The position numbers were made by a program, and so were the translations under genes. Shown one piece after another: positions 33,818-42,138 of a stretch of DNA of 64,000 nucleotides. The stretch comes from Streptomyces sp. NBC_00193 (GTDB lineage Bacteria > Actinomycetota > Actinomycetes > Streptomycetales > Streptomycetaceae), in assembly GCF_026342735.1 (NCBI RefSeq), contig NZ_JAPEMM010000001.1, positions 3,968,001 to 4,032,000 on the forward strand, in the 5' to 3' direction. The notes under the pieces were generated by a model. It was given only the letters and a program-made list of their open reading frames with translations. It had not been told where the DNA came from and ran no database searches. Position 1 is the first letter of the stretch. Every line of letters starts with the position of its first letter.

Positions 33818-33983
33818 GGCCGTTCTCCATTCGAAAAAGAAGGGGGATTCGGGAATTGTCCGAAGAAAGGATCCGGGGTGATTCCCTGCCCTCTGGTTCT
33901 TCCGGTGTTTCCCGGTGAGGGCGTACTTCAAATAAACCCGATGGCGGGATTCGCGTCACGCCACTCGCATTCGGGGCTTGACG
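33818..33983 (-). promoter_or_regulatory. Conserved 5' leader, copy 4
   Basis: Minus-strand copy of the shared leader, CGTCAAG at 33977-33983 down to the ATG at 33817, with the same GTGACG-N17-TTTATT spacing and the GCCCTC/GAGGGC hairpin. Sequence upstream of CGTCAAG is unrelated to the other copies, marking the edge of the duplicated cassette. Confidence 0.7.
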
Positions 33984-34030
33984 GTGGCGGCCCCTTCTTG
34001 TAAAAGCACTGTTCGAGTGTGCTCGTACAC

Positions 34031-34075
34031 GCACCGGAGCCCCGGGTCCGTCGTGCGGACCCGGGGCTCCGGTGC
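34031..34075. terminator. Perfect 20-bp-stem hairpin
   Basis: GCACCGGAGCCCCGGGTCCG, a TCGTG loop and the exact complement. It lies 37 bp past the stop of the minus-strand secreted protein gene, so it is most likely that gene's terminator and also insulates copy 4. Confidence 0.85.
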
Positions 34076-34112
34076 GGTGTCCCTCTCGGGCGGTACGGAT
34101 CGCGGTCGATCC

Positions 34113-34520
34113 TCACGTCTTCACGTGGCGGGGAATGGTCGTGCCTCCCTCCGTCCCGCCGCCGGGGATTCCTTCGGGAGGCCCGCAGGGGGCGGTGATG
34201 CACTGCCACTCCGGACGGTCGGGAGCCTGGAAGACGGGGGGACTCTCGGGAGAGCCGTGCTTGCCGGGGCGCTTGTGCTTCCCCTTGCCCCACTTGCCCG
34301 GGGTGTCCTCGGCGGGCGGGTCCGTGCGGATCAGGGTGTCGTCGGGTCCGCTGTGGAGCAGGAGGGTGGACTCGTTGCCGGTGGTGTCGTCGGCCGTGAC
34401 CGCGTGCGAGCCGGCGGGGGTGGCGGCGAGTGCGGTCGCGGGTGCGAGCACGCCGCCCGCGACGATGGCTGCCGATGCGGCGAACAGGACGAGGCGCGGC
34501 TTCCTGGAAACGTGGGTCAT
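34113..34520 (-). CDS. Small secreted protein of unknown function
   Basis: A 135-residue protein with a signal peptide (SRKPRLVLFAASAAIVAGGV, cleavage near ALAA at about 33). The mature part is disordered-looking: acidic then Lys/Gly-rich (GKWGKGKHKRPGKHG), then PEWQCITAPCGPP with two cysteines four residues apart, and a Gly-rich end. The ATG at 34520 gives a clean signal peptide; the upstream in-frame start adds a non-conserved-looking extension. No family recognised. Confidence 0.6.
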   Translation of the reverse strand: MTHVSRKPRLVLFAASAAIVAGGVLAPATALAATPAGSHAVTADDTTGNESTLLLHSGPDDTLIRTDPPAEDTPGKWGKGKHKRPGKHGSPESPPVFQAPDRPEWQCITAPCGPPEGIPGGGTEGGTTIPRHVKT

Positions 34521-34648
34521 GACTGCTCTCCCGTGGTGAGCGAGGCGGATGGGGTTCGTCCCAGTACGCCCCGCCACCTGCGCGGTGTCACGACCCGACA
34601 TCTCGCGGCTTGACGGGATCCGGCTCCCCGGCTAGGCCGCTCCCGGGG

Positions 34649-35203
34649 CTAGAGCTCGCCGAAGAGCAGGTTGCCCGGGGCGTCCTCCTCGGTGCCGGTG
34701 TAGTACTCCCGCACCGCGCCGAGGAGCTCGTCCACGGACAGGAACCCGTCGTGGTCCGCGTCGATCCGGGCGAAGAGGGCGTCCGTGTCCTCGCGGCTCA
34801 GCTTCGTGTCGAAGGCCGTCTGGGCCTTCTGGAACTCCTCGGGGCTGATCCGCCCGTCGTCGTCCTTGTCGACGACCAGCAGCATCGCGTGCGCCATCGG
34901 CCGGAACGACTTGTCGTAGGCCGCGCGGTCGTCCTGGAAGAGGCGCGTCATGCCCTGCTTGTACTCCGCCGGCGTGACCTTCCCGTCCCGGTCCATGTCG
35001 AGCTCGGTGAAGAGCTCCTGCCAGAAGTCGACCAGCCCGCCCATCACCTGGGTCGCCTTGGGGGAGGTGGCCGGCTCGCCGAGGGCCGACAGCAGGCGGG
35101 AACCGAGCCCGATGATGTCGTGCTCGTCGATCACCTGGTCCTCGTTGACGTCGAGGTGGGCGAAGGCGCGGTCCAGCTTGCGGTCGAGCAGGTCGTTCGT
35201 CAT
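34649..35203 (-). CDS. EF-hand calcium-binding protein (calerythrin-like)
   Basis: A 184-residue cytosolic protein with four EF-hand loops: DVNEDQVIDEHD (about residue 18), DMDRDGKVTPAE (about 69), DKDDDGRISPEE (about 112) and DADHDGFLSVDE (about 146). Loops 2-4 have canonical Asp/Asp/Asp-Gly/Glu ligands; loop 1 has Gln at the Gly position and Asp at 12 and is likely weak. Architecture and length match calerythrin, SARC-like prokaryotic calcium buffers/sensors. GAAAGGCA precedes the ATG. Divergent from the aldehyde dehydrogenase-like gene. Confidence 0.92.
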   Translation of the reverse strand: MTNDLLDRKLDRAFAHLDVNEDQVIDEHDIIGLGSRLLSALGEPATSPKATQVMGGLVDFWQELFTELDMDRDGKVTPAEYKQGMTRLFQDDRAAYDKSFRPMAHAMLLVVDKDDDGRISPEEFQKAQTAFDTKLSREDTDALFARIDADHDGFLSVDELLGAVREYYTGTEEDAPGNLLFGEL

Positions 35204-35302
35204 TTCAAGTGCCTTTCACGGCTACGGTGCGGGGTCCCGCGTTCACCTAGCGTAATCTCCTGCGTGATCACGAACTCCCGTTATCCCGCTAGGAAGTTGT
35301 GG

Positions 35303-36925
35303 ATGCACTCTTACGAGGTATGGGTCAACGGCGTCGAGGAACCCGGCACCCGATGGGTCTACTGGCCGCGGGTGGGTCAACTCCTGCGCGAGCCGTTCGA
35401 GGTGCTCGGGCTCAAGGCCCGGCTGGAGCGCGGTGAGGACCTGCCGTACGACGACCGGCTGCTGGCCGGCCGCGTGGCCCTGTCCGCACCCGAGCAGGGT
35501 CTGCGCGCCCTGACCGCCGCCCGCGCCGCCCAGCCGGGATGGGCGGCGGTCCCGCTCGCCGACCGGCTGGAACTGCTGCACGGCATCCACCGGGCCGTCG
35601 TCGAGCGGCGCGAGGAGCTGACCGGGCTGCTGGTCGCCGAAGGCCACCCCGTACGGCTGGCGGCCTGGGAGCTGGACTCCGTGGCCGCCTCCTTCCACCC
35701 CGACTCCGTGGCCGACTTCGCCGCGCGGCTGCGGGAGCCCGAGCGCACCTCGGCCGGCCGCCGGACCCGCATGGTGCGCAAGCCGGATGGGGTGGTGTGC
35801 CTGAGCCCGCCGCGCAACGCCCCGACCTCCAACTCCTTCTACGGGGCGCTGGCGCTCGCCGCCGGCAACAGCCTGGTCGTCAACGCGCCGCCCACCGCCC
35901 CGCTGGGCGTCAGCTTCGTCTACCGGGAGCTCGTGGCCCCGCTCCTGGAACGGCTCGGCGCCCCGCCCGGCACCCTGAACGTGGTCTGCACGCACGCCCG
36001 CGCCGTGGTGCGCCAGTGGCTGGACAGCCCCGACTGCGACGACCTCGTCTTCTTCGGCGGCTCCGAGCAGGGCCTCAAGCTGGAGCGGGAGTGTGTTGCC
36101 GCCGGGAAGAAGCCCGTACTCGAACTGTCGGGCAACGACGGGGTGCTGGTGTGGCGCGACGCCGAGGTCGATCTCGCCGCGCGGGCCCTGTGCGAGCGGT
36201 ACTACGGCTCCGGGCAGATCTGCATGACCCCGAAGTTCGCCATCGTCCATCCGGAGGTGGCCGACCGGCTGCTGAAGGAGCTGATGGAGCAGGTGCGGGA
36301 GATCCGGCCCGGGCCGCCGGAGGATCCGCGCACGGTGCTGAGCCCGGTGGTCAAGCGGGCGGAGTTCACCGAGTTCGTCGGCGAGGTGCTGGCCGCCGGC
36401 GGGGAGCTTTTGTGCGGCGGCGAGTTCGTCGACGTGGACGACGAGCCCTCGGCGGCGGGACCGTTCATCCGCCCGGCGGTCGTCCGGGTGGACGGACTGG
36501 CCGCGGCCGCCCGGCTGCGCGCCTTCCGCGAGGAGACCTTCTTCCCGCTGCTGTGCGTGGTCGTGCCCGAGGCGCCGGCCCGGCTGGAGGAGGCGATCGG
36601 CTTCCTCAACGCCAACCCCTACGGTCTGCGCAACTCCCTGTGGACCCAGGACGAGCGGGTCGTCGAGCGGTTCTGCGAGGAGGTGGTCAACGGCGGCATG
36701 CTGAAGGTCAACGACTCGCACATCGGCTGCCTGCCCGCGATCCCGTACAACGGCGGCACGGGAGCCACGGGCGGGATCTTCGGCGAGGCCAACCTGCCCG
36801 CCGTCCGCACCACCCACCTCCAGTCGATCGCCGTCGCCACCCTGGTCAGGCCGCGGGAGTCGGTCTTCGACCACACGGCGGCCTGCGAGGGCGAACCGAC
36901 GGGTCCGGCGGCTTGCATGGGCTGA
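35303..36925 (+). CDS. Aldehyde dehydrogenase-superfamily protein
   Basis: A 540-residue NAD(P)-dependent aldehyde dehydrogenase-like protein with an N-terminal extension of about 70 residues (HSYEVWVNGVEEPGTRWVYW). The catalytic Cys is in YGSGQICMTPK (about residue 309), the general-base Glu region is ELSGND where most families have ELGGK, and the NAD-binding part contains NAPTSNSFYGALALAAGN and FFGGSEQG. Late motifs FREETFFPLLCVV and NANPYGLRNSLWT are normal. Substrate unknown. Similar acyl/aldehyde dehydrogenases occur in secondary metabolism, but no partner genes are adjacent. The ATG at 35303 has AGGAAG at 6 nt; GTG at 35264 would add 13 residues. Confidence 0.8.
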   Translation: MHSYEVWVNGVEEPGTRWVYWPRVGQLLREPFEVLGLKARLERGEDLPYDDRLLAGRVALSAPEQGLRALTAARAAQPGWAAVPLADRLELLHGIHRAVVERREELTGLLVAEGHPVRLAAWELDSVAASFHPDSVADFAARLREPERTSAGRRTRMVRKPDGVVCLSPPRNAPTSNSFYGALALAAGNSLVVNAPPTAPLGVSFVYRELVAPLLERLGAPPGTLNVVCTHARAVVRQWLDSPDCDDLVFFGGSEQGLKLERECVAAGKKPVLELSGNDGVLVWRDAEVDLAARALCERYYGSGQICMTPKFAIVHPEVADRLLKELMEQVREIRPGPPEDPRTVLSPVVKRAEFTEFVGEVLAAGGELLCGGEFVDVDDEPSAAGPFIRPAVVRVDGLAAAARLRAFREETFFPLLCVVVPEAPARLEEAIGFLNANPYGLRNSLWTQDERVVERFCEEVVNGGMLKVNDSHIGCLPAIPYNGGTGATGGIFGEANLPAVRTTHLQSIAVATLVRPRESVFDHTAACEGEPTGPAACMG

Positions 36926-36996
36926 GTTCTTGTTCCGAGCAACCATTCGGGGCGACCCGGCGTCGTACGAACGTGCGCACGTTGTACGTACGACCG

Positions 36997-37410
36997 ATGG
37001 GGGACAGGGTGTTGAAGGCGCGGAACCCGCGGAGGCGATGGGCCGCCTGCGCGGGCGTGATCGCCATGACGCTGTGGCTGGCCGTGGCCGGACTGCTGAC
37101 GGCGCAGCCCGCCCAGGCTGCGACCGGCGGGTGCGCGGGGAACCTGGTGCGGACGCTGCCGTTCTCCACGGGCGAGGTGCGCGTCTACAAGACCCGCGAC
37201 CGGGCCTGCGCGGTGGCGGTCGCCCGGGAGCCCGGACAGCGGCGGGCGATGTCGGTGAGCATCCAGCCGCGCGGCGGCTACCCGGTGCGCGATGCGGGGC
37301 AATTCACCCGGTACGCCGGCCCCGTCACGGTCCATGCGATCAATCGCTGCGTGTACGTAAAGGGGAGTGTAGGGGCCGGATCCGTCGATTCCGGCTGGAT
37401 CCTTTGCTGA
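36997..37410 (+). CDS. Small secreted protein of unknown function
   Basis: A 137-residue protein with basic N-region then a membrane/signal segment (GVIAMTLWLAVAGLLTAQPAQAA, cleavage near AQAA at about 45). The roughly 90-residue mature domain has four Cys (CAGNLV, RACAVAV, NRCVYVKG, final WILC), likely two disulfides. Several Streptomyces carry similar short secreted proteins without known role. GTG at 37009 has a better ribosome site (GGGGGACA) and may be the true start. Confidence 0.6.
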   Translation: MGDRVLKARNPRRRWAACAGVIAMTLWLAVAGLLTAQPAQAATGGCAGNLVRTLPFSTGEVRVYKTRDRACAVAVAREPGQRRAMSVSIQPRGGYPVRDAGQFTRYAGPVTVHAINRCVYVKGSVGAGSVDSGWILC

Positions 37411-37457
37411 TGGAGCGGCCCAACTAGGTCTGTTCAGCCGCATGTTCCCCCGGCTAG

Positions 37458-37479
37458 GTTCACGGCGACCGATGTGAAC
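37458..37479. promoter_or_regulatory. Perfect palindrome upstream of the S37 peptidase gene
   Basis: GTTCAC-N10-GTGAAC lies 15 bp before the ATG at 37495, overlapping TAGGTT, a possible -10 box. Candidate operator; regulator unknown. Confidence 0.45.
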
Positions 37480-37494
37480 TCATGGGGAGTGTGA

Positions 37495-38964
37495 ATGCGC
37501 AAGAAGCTCGGATGGCTGCTGTCGCTCGCGGTGCTGATCGGCACCACGGGTGCGGCCGGCACCACGGCGCAAGCGGCCACCGCCGCGGAACCGTCCGCCG
37601 TCACGGATGCCACCGCCAGGGATGCCAAGGCCGCCACGGAAGACATCAAGGACCGGATCCTCGCGATTCCGGGGATGAGCCTGATCGAGGAGAAGCCGTA
37701 CACCGGCTACCGCTTCTTCGTATTGAACTACGAGCAGCCGGTCGACCACCGCGCGCCGTGGAAGGGCACCTTCAAGCAGCGCATCACCCTGCTGCACAAG
37801 GACGTCACGCGGCCCACGGTGTTCTTCACCTCCGGCTACAACGTCAACACCAACCCGCGCCGCAGCGAGCCGACGACCATAGTCGACGGCAACCAGGTGT
37901 CGCTGGAGTACCGATTCTTCAACCCGTCCCGCCCCGACCCGGCAGACTGGTCGAAGCTCGACATCTGGCAGGCCGCCAGTGACCAGCACCGCGTCTTCAC
38001 CGCCCTGAAGAGGATTTACAAGAAGAACTGGCTGGCCACGGGCGGCAGCAAGGGCGGCATGACGGCCACCTACTTCGAGCGCTTCTACCCGCGCGACATG
38101 GACGGCGTCGTCGCGTACGTCGCCCCCAACGACGTGGTGAACAAGGAGGACTCGGCCTACGACCGGTTCTTCGCCAAGGTCGGCACCAAGGAGTGCCGCG
38201 ACAAGCTGAACGCGGTGCAGCGCGAGGCGCTCGTGCGCCGCGAGCCGCTGGAGGCCAAGTACGCGGCCGCCGCCGCCGAGAACGGCTGGACCTTCACCAC
38301 CGTCGGCAACCTCGACAAGGCCTTCGAGGCCGTCGTCCTCGACTACACGTGGGCCTTCTGGCAGTACAGCCTGCTCGCCGACTGCGCCTCCATTCCGGCC
38401 GCCGCCACGGCGAGCGACCAGGAGATCTGGGACACGGTCGACGCGATCTCCGGCTTCTCGGCCTACGCCGACCAGGGCCTGGAGACGTACACCCCGTACT
38501 ACTACCAGGCGGGCACCCAGCTCGGTTCCCCCGACATCAAGCAGTCCCACCTGGACGGCCTGAGCCGCTACGGCTACCAGCCGCCGCGCAACTTCGTGCC
38601 CCGCGACATCCCGATGACCTTCCAGCCGGCGGCGATGCGGGACGTGGACACCTGGGTGAAGAACAACGCGAACCAGATGCTCTTCGTCTACGGGCAGAAC
38701 GACCCGTGGGGTGCCGAACCGTTCCACCTCGGCTACGGGGCCCGCGACAGCTACGTGATGACCGCTCCGGGCGCCAACCACGGGGCCAACGTCTCCAAGC
38801 TCATGGAGGCCGAGAAGGCGCTGGCCACCGAGAAGATCCTCAAGTGGGCCGGAGTGGCCCCGGCCGCCGCGCCCAGCGGCGCCGCGAAGGCCGCGCCGCT
38901 GGCGAAGCCGGACGCGCAGCTCGACCAGCAGGACATCGAGCGCGAGCCGATGCTGCGTCCGTAG
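37495..38964 (+). CDS. Secreted tripeptidyl aminopeptidase, peptidase family S37 (PS-10)
   Basis: A 489-residue protein with a signal peptide (MRKKLGWLLSLAVLIGTTGA, cleavage about residue 28). The alpha/beta-hydrolase core shows LNYEQPVDHR, VFFTSGYNVNTNPRRSEPT, the nucleophile in TGGSKGGMTATYFERFYP (Ser about residue 184), and the acid/His in YGQNDPWGAEPF and APGANHG. This is the S. lividans/S. mobaraensis PS-10 aminopeptidase family, which trims tripeptides from secreted proteins. The start has GGGGAG at 7 nt. Convergent with the GH3 gene. Confidence 0.92.
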   Translation: MRKKLGWLLSLAVLIGTTGAAGTTAQAATAAEPSAVTDATARDAKAATEDIKDRILAIPGMSLIEEKPYTGYRFFVLNYEQPVDHRAPWKGTFKQRITLLHKDVTRPTVFFTSGYNVNTNPRRSEPTTIVDGNQVSLEYRFFNPSRPDPADWSKLDIWQAASDQHRVFTALKRIYKKNWLATGGSKGGMTATYFERFYPRDMDGVVAYVAPNDVVNKEDSAYDRFFAKVGTKECRDKLNAVQREALVRREPLEAKYAAAAAENGWTFTTVGNLDKAFEAVVLDYTWAFWQYSLLADCASIPAAATASDQEIWDTVDAISGFSAYADQGLETYTPYYYQAGTQLGSPDIKQSHLDGLSRYGYQPPRNFVPRDIPMTFQPAAMRDVDTWVKNNANQMLFVYGQNDPWGAEPFHLGYGARDSYVMTAPGANHGANVSKLMEAEKALATEKILKWAGVAPAAAPSGAAKAAPLAKPDAQLDQQDIEREPMLRP

Positions 38965-39025
38965 CTCGGTAGCTCGGTGGTTCCGCAGGAGGACCCGGGA
39001 AGGGGTCGCGGGAGGCGTACGGGGA

Positions 39026-40888
39026 CTACCCGTACGCCAGCCCGTGGCCCAGCGGGTAGCGGCCCGGCACCGGGACGGGCAGGCGCCCGACGGGCCGTAC
39101 GGTCCCGGTGACCACCCGGGCCGCCGCCCGCAGCTCCACGTCCGTCCAGGTGTAGGTGGCCAGTTCGGCCGCGCAGGCCGGCAGCCGGGCGGGGTCGTAG
39201 GGGTTGCGGATCGCCACCAGGACCACCGGCACCCCGGTGGCCAGCAGTTCGGTCACCAGCTCGCGCTGCGGGCTCTCGCCCTCGGGGACGTTGTACGTGC
39301 ACACGAGCACGGCCGCGTTGCCGGGGGCGGCCGCCACCGCGCGGGCGGGCGGCAGGGCCGTGGCCCGGCAGCCCAGCGCGGACAGCTCCCGGGCCAGTAC
39401 CGCGGTAGGGGGTCCCGTCGTACCCGTGGGGGAGACCGGGTCGGTCCCGGTGACCAGGAGCAGCGGCCGGTCCGCCGGATCCAGCGGCAGCAGCCCCACC
39501 GGATTGGCCAGCAGGGTCGTCGTACGGTCCGCGATCTCCCCGGCGGCCGCAAGGTGCGCCGGAATGCCGACGGCAGCGTCCACCGCGTCCGCGGCCCGCG
39601 CCGGCTCCACGGTCCGTGCCGCCGCGTCGAACAGGCCCCGGCGGGCCTTCAGTTCCAGGATCCGCAGCACCGACTCCTCGATCCGGGCCCGGGTCAGCTC
39701 GCCCGACTCCACGGCGGCCAGCACGCTGCGGACGGCCAGCCCCAGGTCCGGCGGGTTCAGCAGCTGGTCGCAGCCCGCCTTCAGGGCCAGTACCGGGACC
39801 CGGTCGTCCCCGTACTTCTGGCGGACCCCGGCCATGTCGAGGGCGTCGGTCACCACCACCCCGCGAAATCCGAGGCGTTCGCGCAGGATCCCGGTGACGA
39901 TGGGCCGCGAGAGGGTCGCCGGATCCCCCGAGGGGTCGAGCGCGGGGAACACGATGTGCGCCGTCATCACCACGTCGACGCCCGCCTCCACGGCCGCCCG
40001 GAACGGCGGCTCGTCCAGCTCCTCCCACCGTGCCCGCGTATGGGTCATCAGCGGCAGCCCGACGTGGCTGTCGGTGCCGGTGTCCCCGTGCCCCGGGAAG
40101 TGCTTCGCCGTGGCGGCCACCCCGGCGCCCTGGTAGCCGCGGACCTGGGCGGCGACCAGGGCCGCCACCGCCTGCGGGTCGGCGCCGAAGGACCGTACGC
40201 CGATGACCGGGTTGGCGGGATCGACGTTGACGTCGGCCACCGGGGCGTAGTTGTGCCGGATGCCCATGGCCGCCAGCTCGGAACCCGCGATGCGTGCGGC
40301 CCGGCGTGCCTCGGCGGTGGACCCGGCGGTCCCCAGGGCCAGGGCGCCGAGCGCCATGGCCCCAGGGAGCAGGGTCGCGGGCCGGCCCACGCGGGCGACG
40401 GCGCCGTGCTCCTGGTCGATGGAGAGCAGCAGCGGGACGCCCGCCCCGGAGTCCGCGGCCGCCCGCTGGAGGCCGGCCGACAGCTCGGCGACCTGGCGCG
40501 GGGAGCGGGTGTTGTGCGCCCAGCCGAAGTAGACGACCCCGCCGAGGTGGTAGCGGGCGACCAGTTCGGCGGGGGTGCGCACCCCGAAGGCCTTCTGGTT
40601 GAGCGCGACGTCCTCGGAGTCGGGCTCGGTCGCCGCGTGCCCGTACGCCCGCGACACGAAGAGCTGCCCGACCAGTTCGGCCAGGCTCATCCGCTCCATC
40701 GTCTCGCGCGGCCGGACCCGGGGGGCGGGGGAGCGTCCCGGTGCGCGATCGCCCGGCCGGGAGTCGTCGGGGACCGGGCCGTCGGGGTCCCGGGCGGTTC
40801 CCACCGCGGCGGAGGCGGCCCCCGCGGCGGTGACGGCGGCCACGGCGGCGACGGTGAGCAGGGTCCGGCGGGAGGCGTGGTTCGGCAC
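39026..40888 (-). CDS. Exported GH3 beta-N-acetylglucosaminidase (NagZ-type)
   Basis: A 620-residue protein. The start GTG at 40888 gives a Tat-like signal (ASRRTLLTVAAVAAVTAAGA). The GH3 barrel contains FVSRAYG, LLLSIDQEHGAVARV, the NagZ signature KHFPGHGDTGTDSH and the nucleophile region VVVTDALDMAGV, followed by a C-terminal sandwich domain (about 420-620). It releases GlcNAc from chitin- or muropeptide-type substrates. A further upstream GTG (40933) would overlap the LysR gene. It is one of two hexosaminidases in the window (with the GH20 at 4006) and shares no obvious operator with it. Confidence 0.9.
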   Translation of the reverse strand: MPNHASRRTLLTVAAVAAVTAAGAASAAVGTARDPDGPVPDDSRPGDRAPGRSPAPRVRPRETMERMSLAELVGQLFVSRAYGHAATEPDSEDVALNQKAFGVRTPAELVARYHLGGVVYFGWAHNTRSPRQVAELSAGLQRAAADSGAGVPLLLSIDQEHGAVARVGRPATLLPGAMALGALALGTAGSTAEARRAARIAGSELAAMGIRHNYAPVADVNVDPANPVIGVRSFGADPQAVAALVAAQVRGYQGAGVAATAKHFPGHGDTGTDSHVGLPLMTHTRARWEELDEPPFRAAVEAGVDVVMTAHIVFPALDPSGDPATLSRPIVTGILRERLGFRGVVVTDALDMAGVRQKYGDDRVPVLALKAGCDQLLNPPDLGLAVRSVLAAVESGELTRARIEESVLRILELKARRGLFDAAARTVEPARAADAVDAAVGIPAHLAAAGEIADRTTTLLANPVGLLPLDPADRPLLLVTGTDPVSPTGTTGPPTAVLARELSALGCRATALPPARAVAAAPGNAAVLVCTYNVPEGESPQRELVTELLATGVPVVLVAIRNPYDPARLPACAAELATYTWTDVELRAAARVVTGTVRPVGRLPVPVPGRYPLGHGLAYG

Positions 40889-40898
40889 GCGCCGGACG

Positions 40899-41855
40899 CT
40901 ACTGCGGGGCGGGGCCTTCGGCGCGGGGGACACTCGCGGAGTCCCCCGTACGGGGTGCCACTTGGGGCCAGTGCTCGCGCAGGGTCCGTACGGCCTCGGT
41001 GATCGCCGGCCGGCGGGCGGCCCCGGTCCGCCACAGGGCGTACAACCGGCGTACGGGGCCCGGCTCCAGCGGTACGGCCACGGCGCCGGACGGCAGCGTC
41101 CCGGTGCCCAGCCGCGGTACGACGGCCACCCCGAGCCCGGCGGCGACCAGCGAGACGATGGTGTGGTTCTCCTCGGCGACGTGCGTGATGTCGGGCTCGA
41201 ACCCGGCCGTGCGCAGGGTCCGCACCAGCCAGTCGTGGCAGACCCGGCCGGGCGGCTGGCACACCCAGCGCTGCCCGCCCAGGTCCGAGCGGTGGATGAC
41301 GGTGCGGGAGGTGAAGGGGTGTCCGGCGGGCACCACCAGGTCGCAGCGGTCGTCGCCGATGACGGCCTGCTCCACGCCCTCGGGGGCGGGCAGCGGGGCG
41401 ATGTCCCAGTCGTGGGTCACCGCCAGGTCGGTGACCCCGCGCGAGACCAGGTCCATCGACAGGTGCGGGTTGATCTCCGTGAGCCGTACTTCCAGGGCCG
41501 GGTGACGGTGCGCCAGGTCGGCGAGGACCCCGGGGAGCAGGCCGCGGGCGGCCGAGGCGAAGGCGGCGACCCGCAGCCGGCCGACGGGCTGGCCGCGGGA
41601 CTCCTCCAGTGCGGTCTCGGCCCGTTCCGAGATGTCCATCAGCTGCTGGGCCGTCGCGGCCAGCAGTTTGGCCTCCTCGGTGAGGGCGACACCGCGGCCG
41701 TGGCGTTCGAGCAGGGTGGTGCGGGTCTCCCGTTCCAGCTTGGCGATCTGCTGGGAGACGGCGGAGGGGGTGTACCCGAGGGCGGCCGCGGCCGCGCCGA
41801 CCGAGCCGTGGACGGAGACGGCGTGCAGGGCGCGCAGCCGGGAGAGGTCGAGCAT
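40899..41855 (-). CDS. LysR-family transcriptional regulator
   Basis: A 318-residue protein: N-terminal winged HTH (LSRLRALHAVSVHGSVGAAA, YTPSAVSQQIAKLERE) and a C-terminal effector-binding domain (about 90-290). It is divergent from the EamA transporter gene and probably regulates it, the usual arrangement. The 283-bp divergent region is mostly filled by a 162-bp inverted-repeat element that begins 13 bp from the ATG. It ends 10 bp before the GH3 start on the same strand. Confidence 0.9.
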   Translation of the reverse strand: MLDLSRLRALHAVSVHGSVGAAAAALGYTPSAVSQQIAKLERETRTTLLERHGRGVALTEEAKLLAATAQQLMDISERAETALEESRGQPVGRLRVAAFASAARGLLPGVLADLAHRHPALEVRLTEINPHLSMDLVSRGVTDLAVTHDWDIAPLPAPEGVEQAVIGDDRCDLVVPAGHPFTSRTVIHRSDLGGQRWVCQPPGRVCHDWLVRTLRTAGFEPDITHVAEENHTIVSLVAAGLGVAVVPRLGTGTLPSGAVAVPLEPGPVRRLYALWRTGAARRPAITEAVRTLREHWPQVAPRTGDSASVPRAEGPAPQ

Positions 41856-41867
41856 GCCAGGCAGCTT

Positions 41868-42029
41868 AGGGGGTGTCTTGTCGATCGGGCCGGGCTCGCG
41901 GTGTCTGGCACCGCGCCTCGCCGCGTTGTCGTCACTCGCCGACGCTCCGCGTCGACTCCCTCCTCCGCCTTGCGATCCACGGCACCAGACACCGCTCCCT
42001 GATCCGGCCCGATCGACAAGACACCCCCT
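41868..42029. mobile_element. MITE-like 162-bp inverted-repeat element
   Basis: Ends are perfect 26-bp inverted repeats (AGGGGGTGTCTTGTCGATCG then GGCCGG). Inside, a second imperfect pair (GCGGTGTCTGGCACCG against GCGGTGTCTGGTGCCG) extends the symmetry. No coding capacity. No clear target-site duplication beyond one or two bases. The form suits a MITE or a dispersed palindromic repeat. It sits in the control region between divergent LysR and EamA genes. Confidence 0.65.
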
Positions 42030-42138
42030 GGGCGCGGGCGGCGCCGGTGGATGAAGCAACGTGGATGAAGCAACGCTACATCCGACCCTGAAGACATCCG
42101 CGCTGGTGCTAAATGGTTGAGGAGTCGATGCTCGGAGC

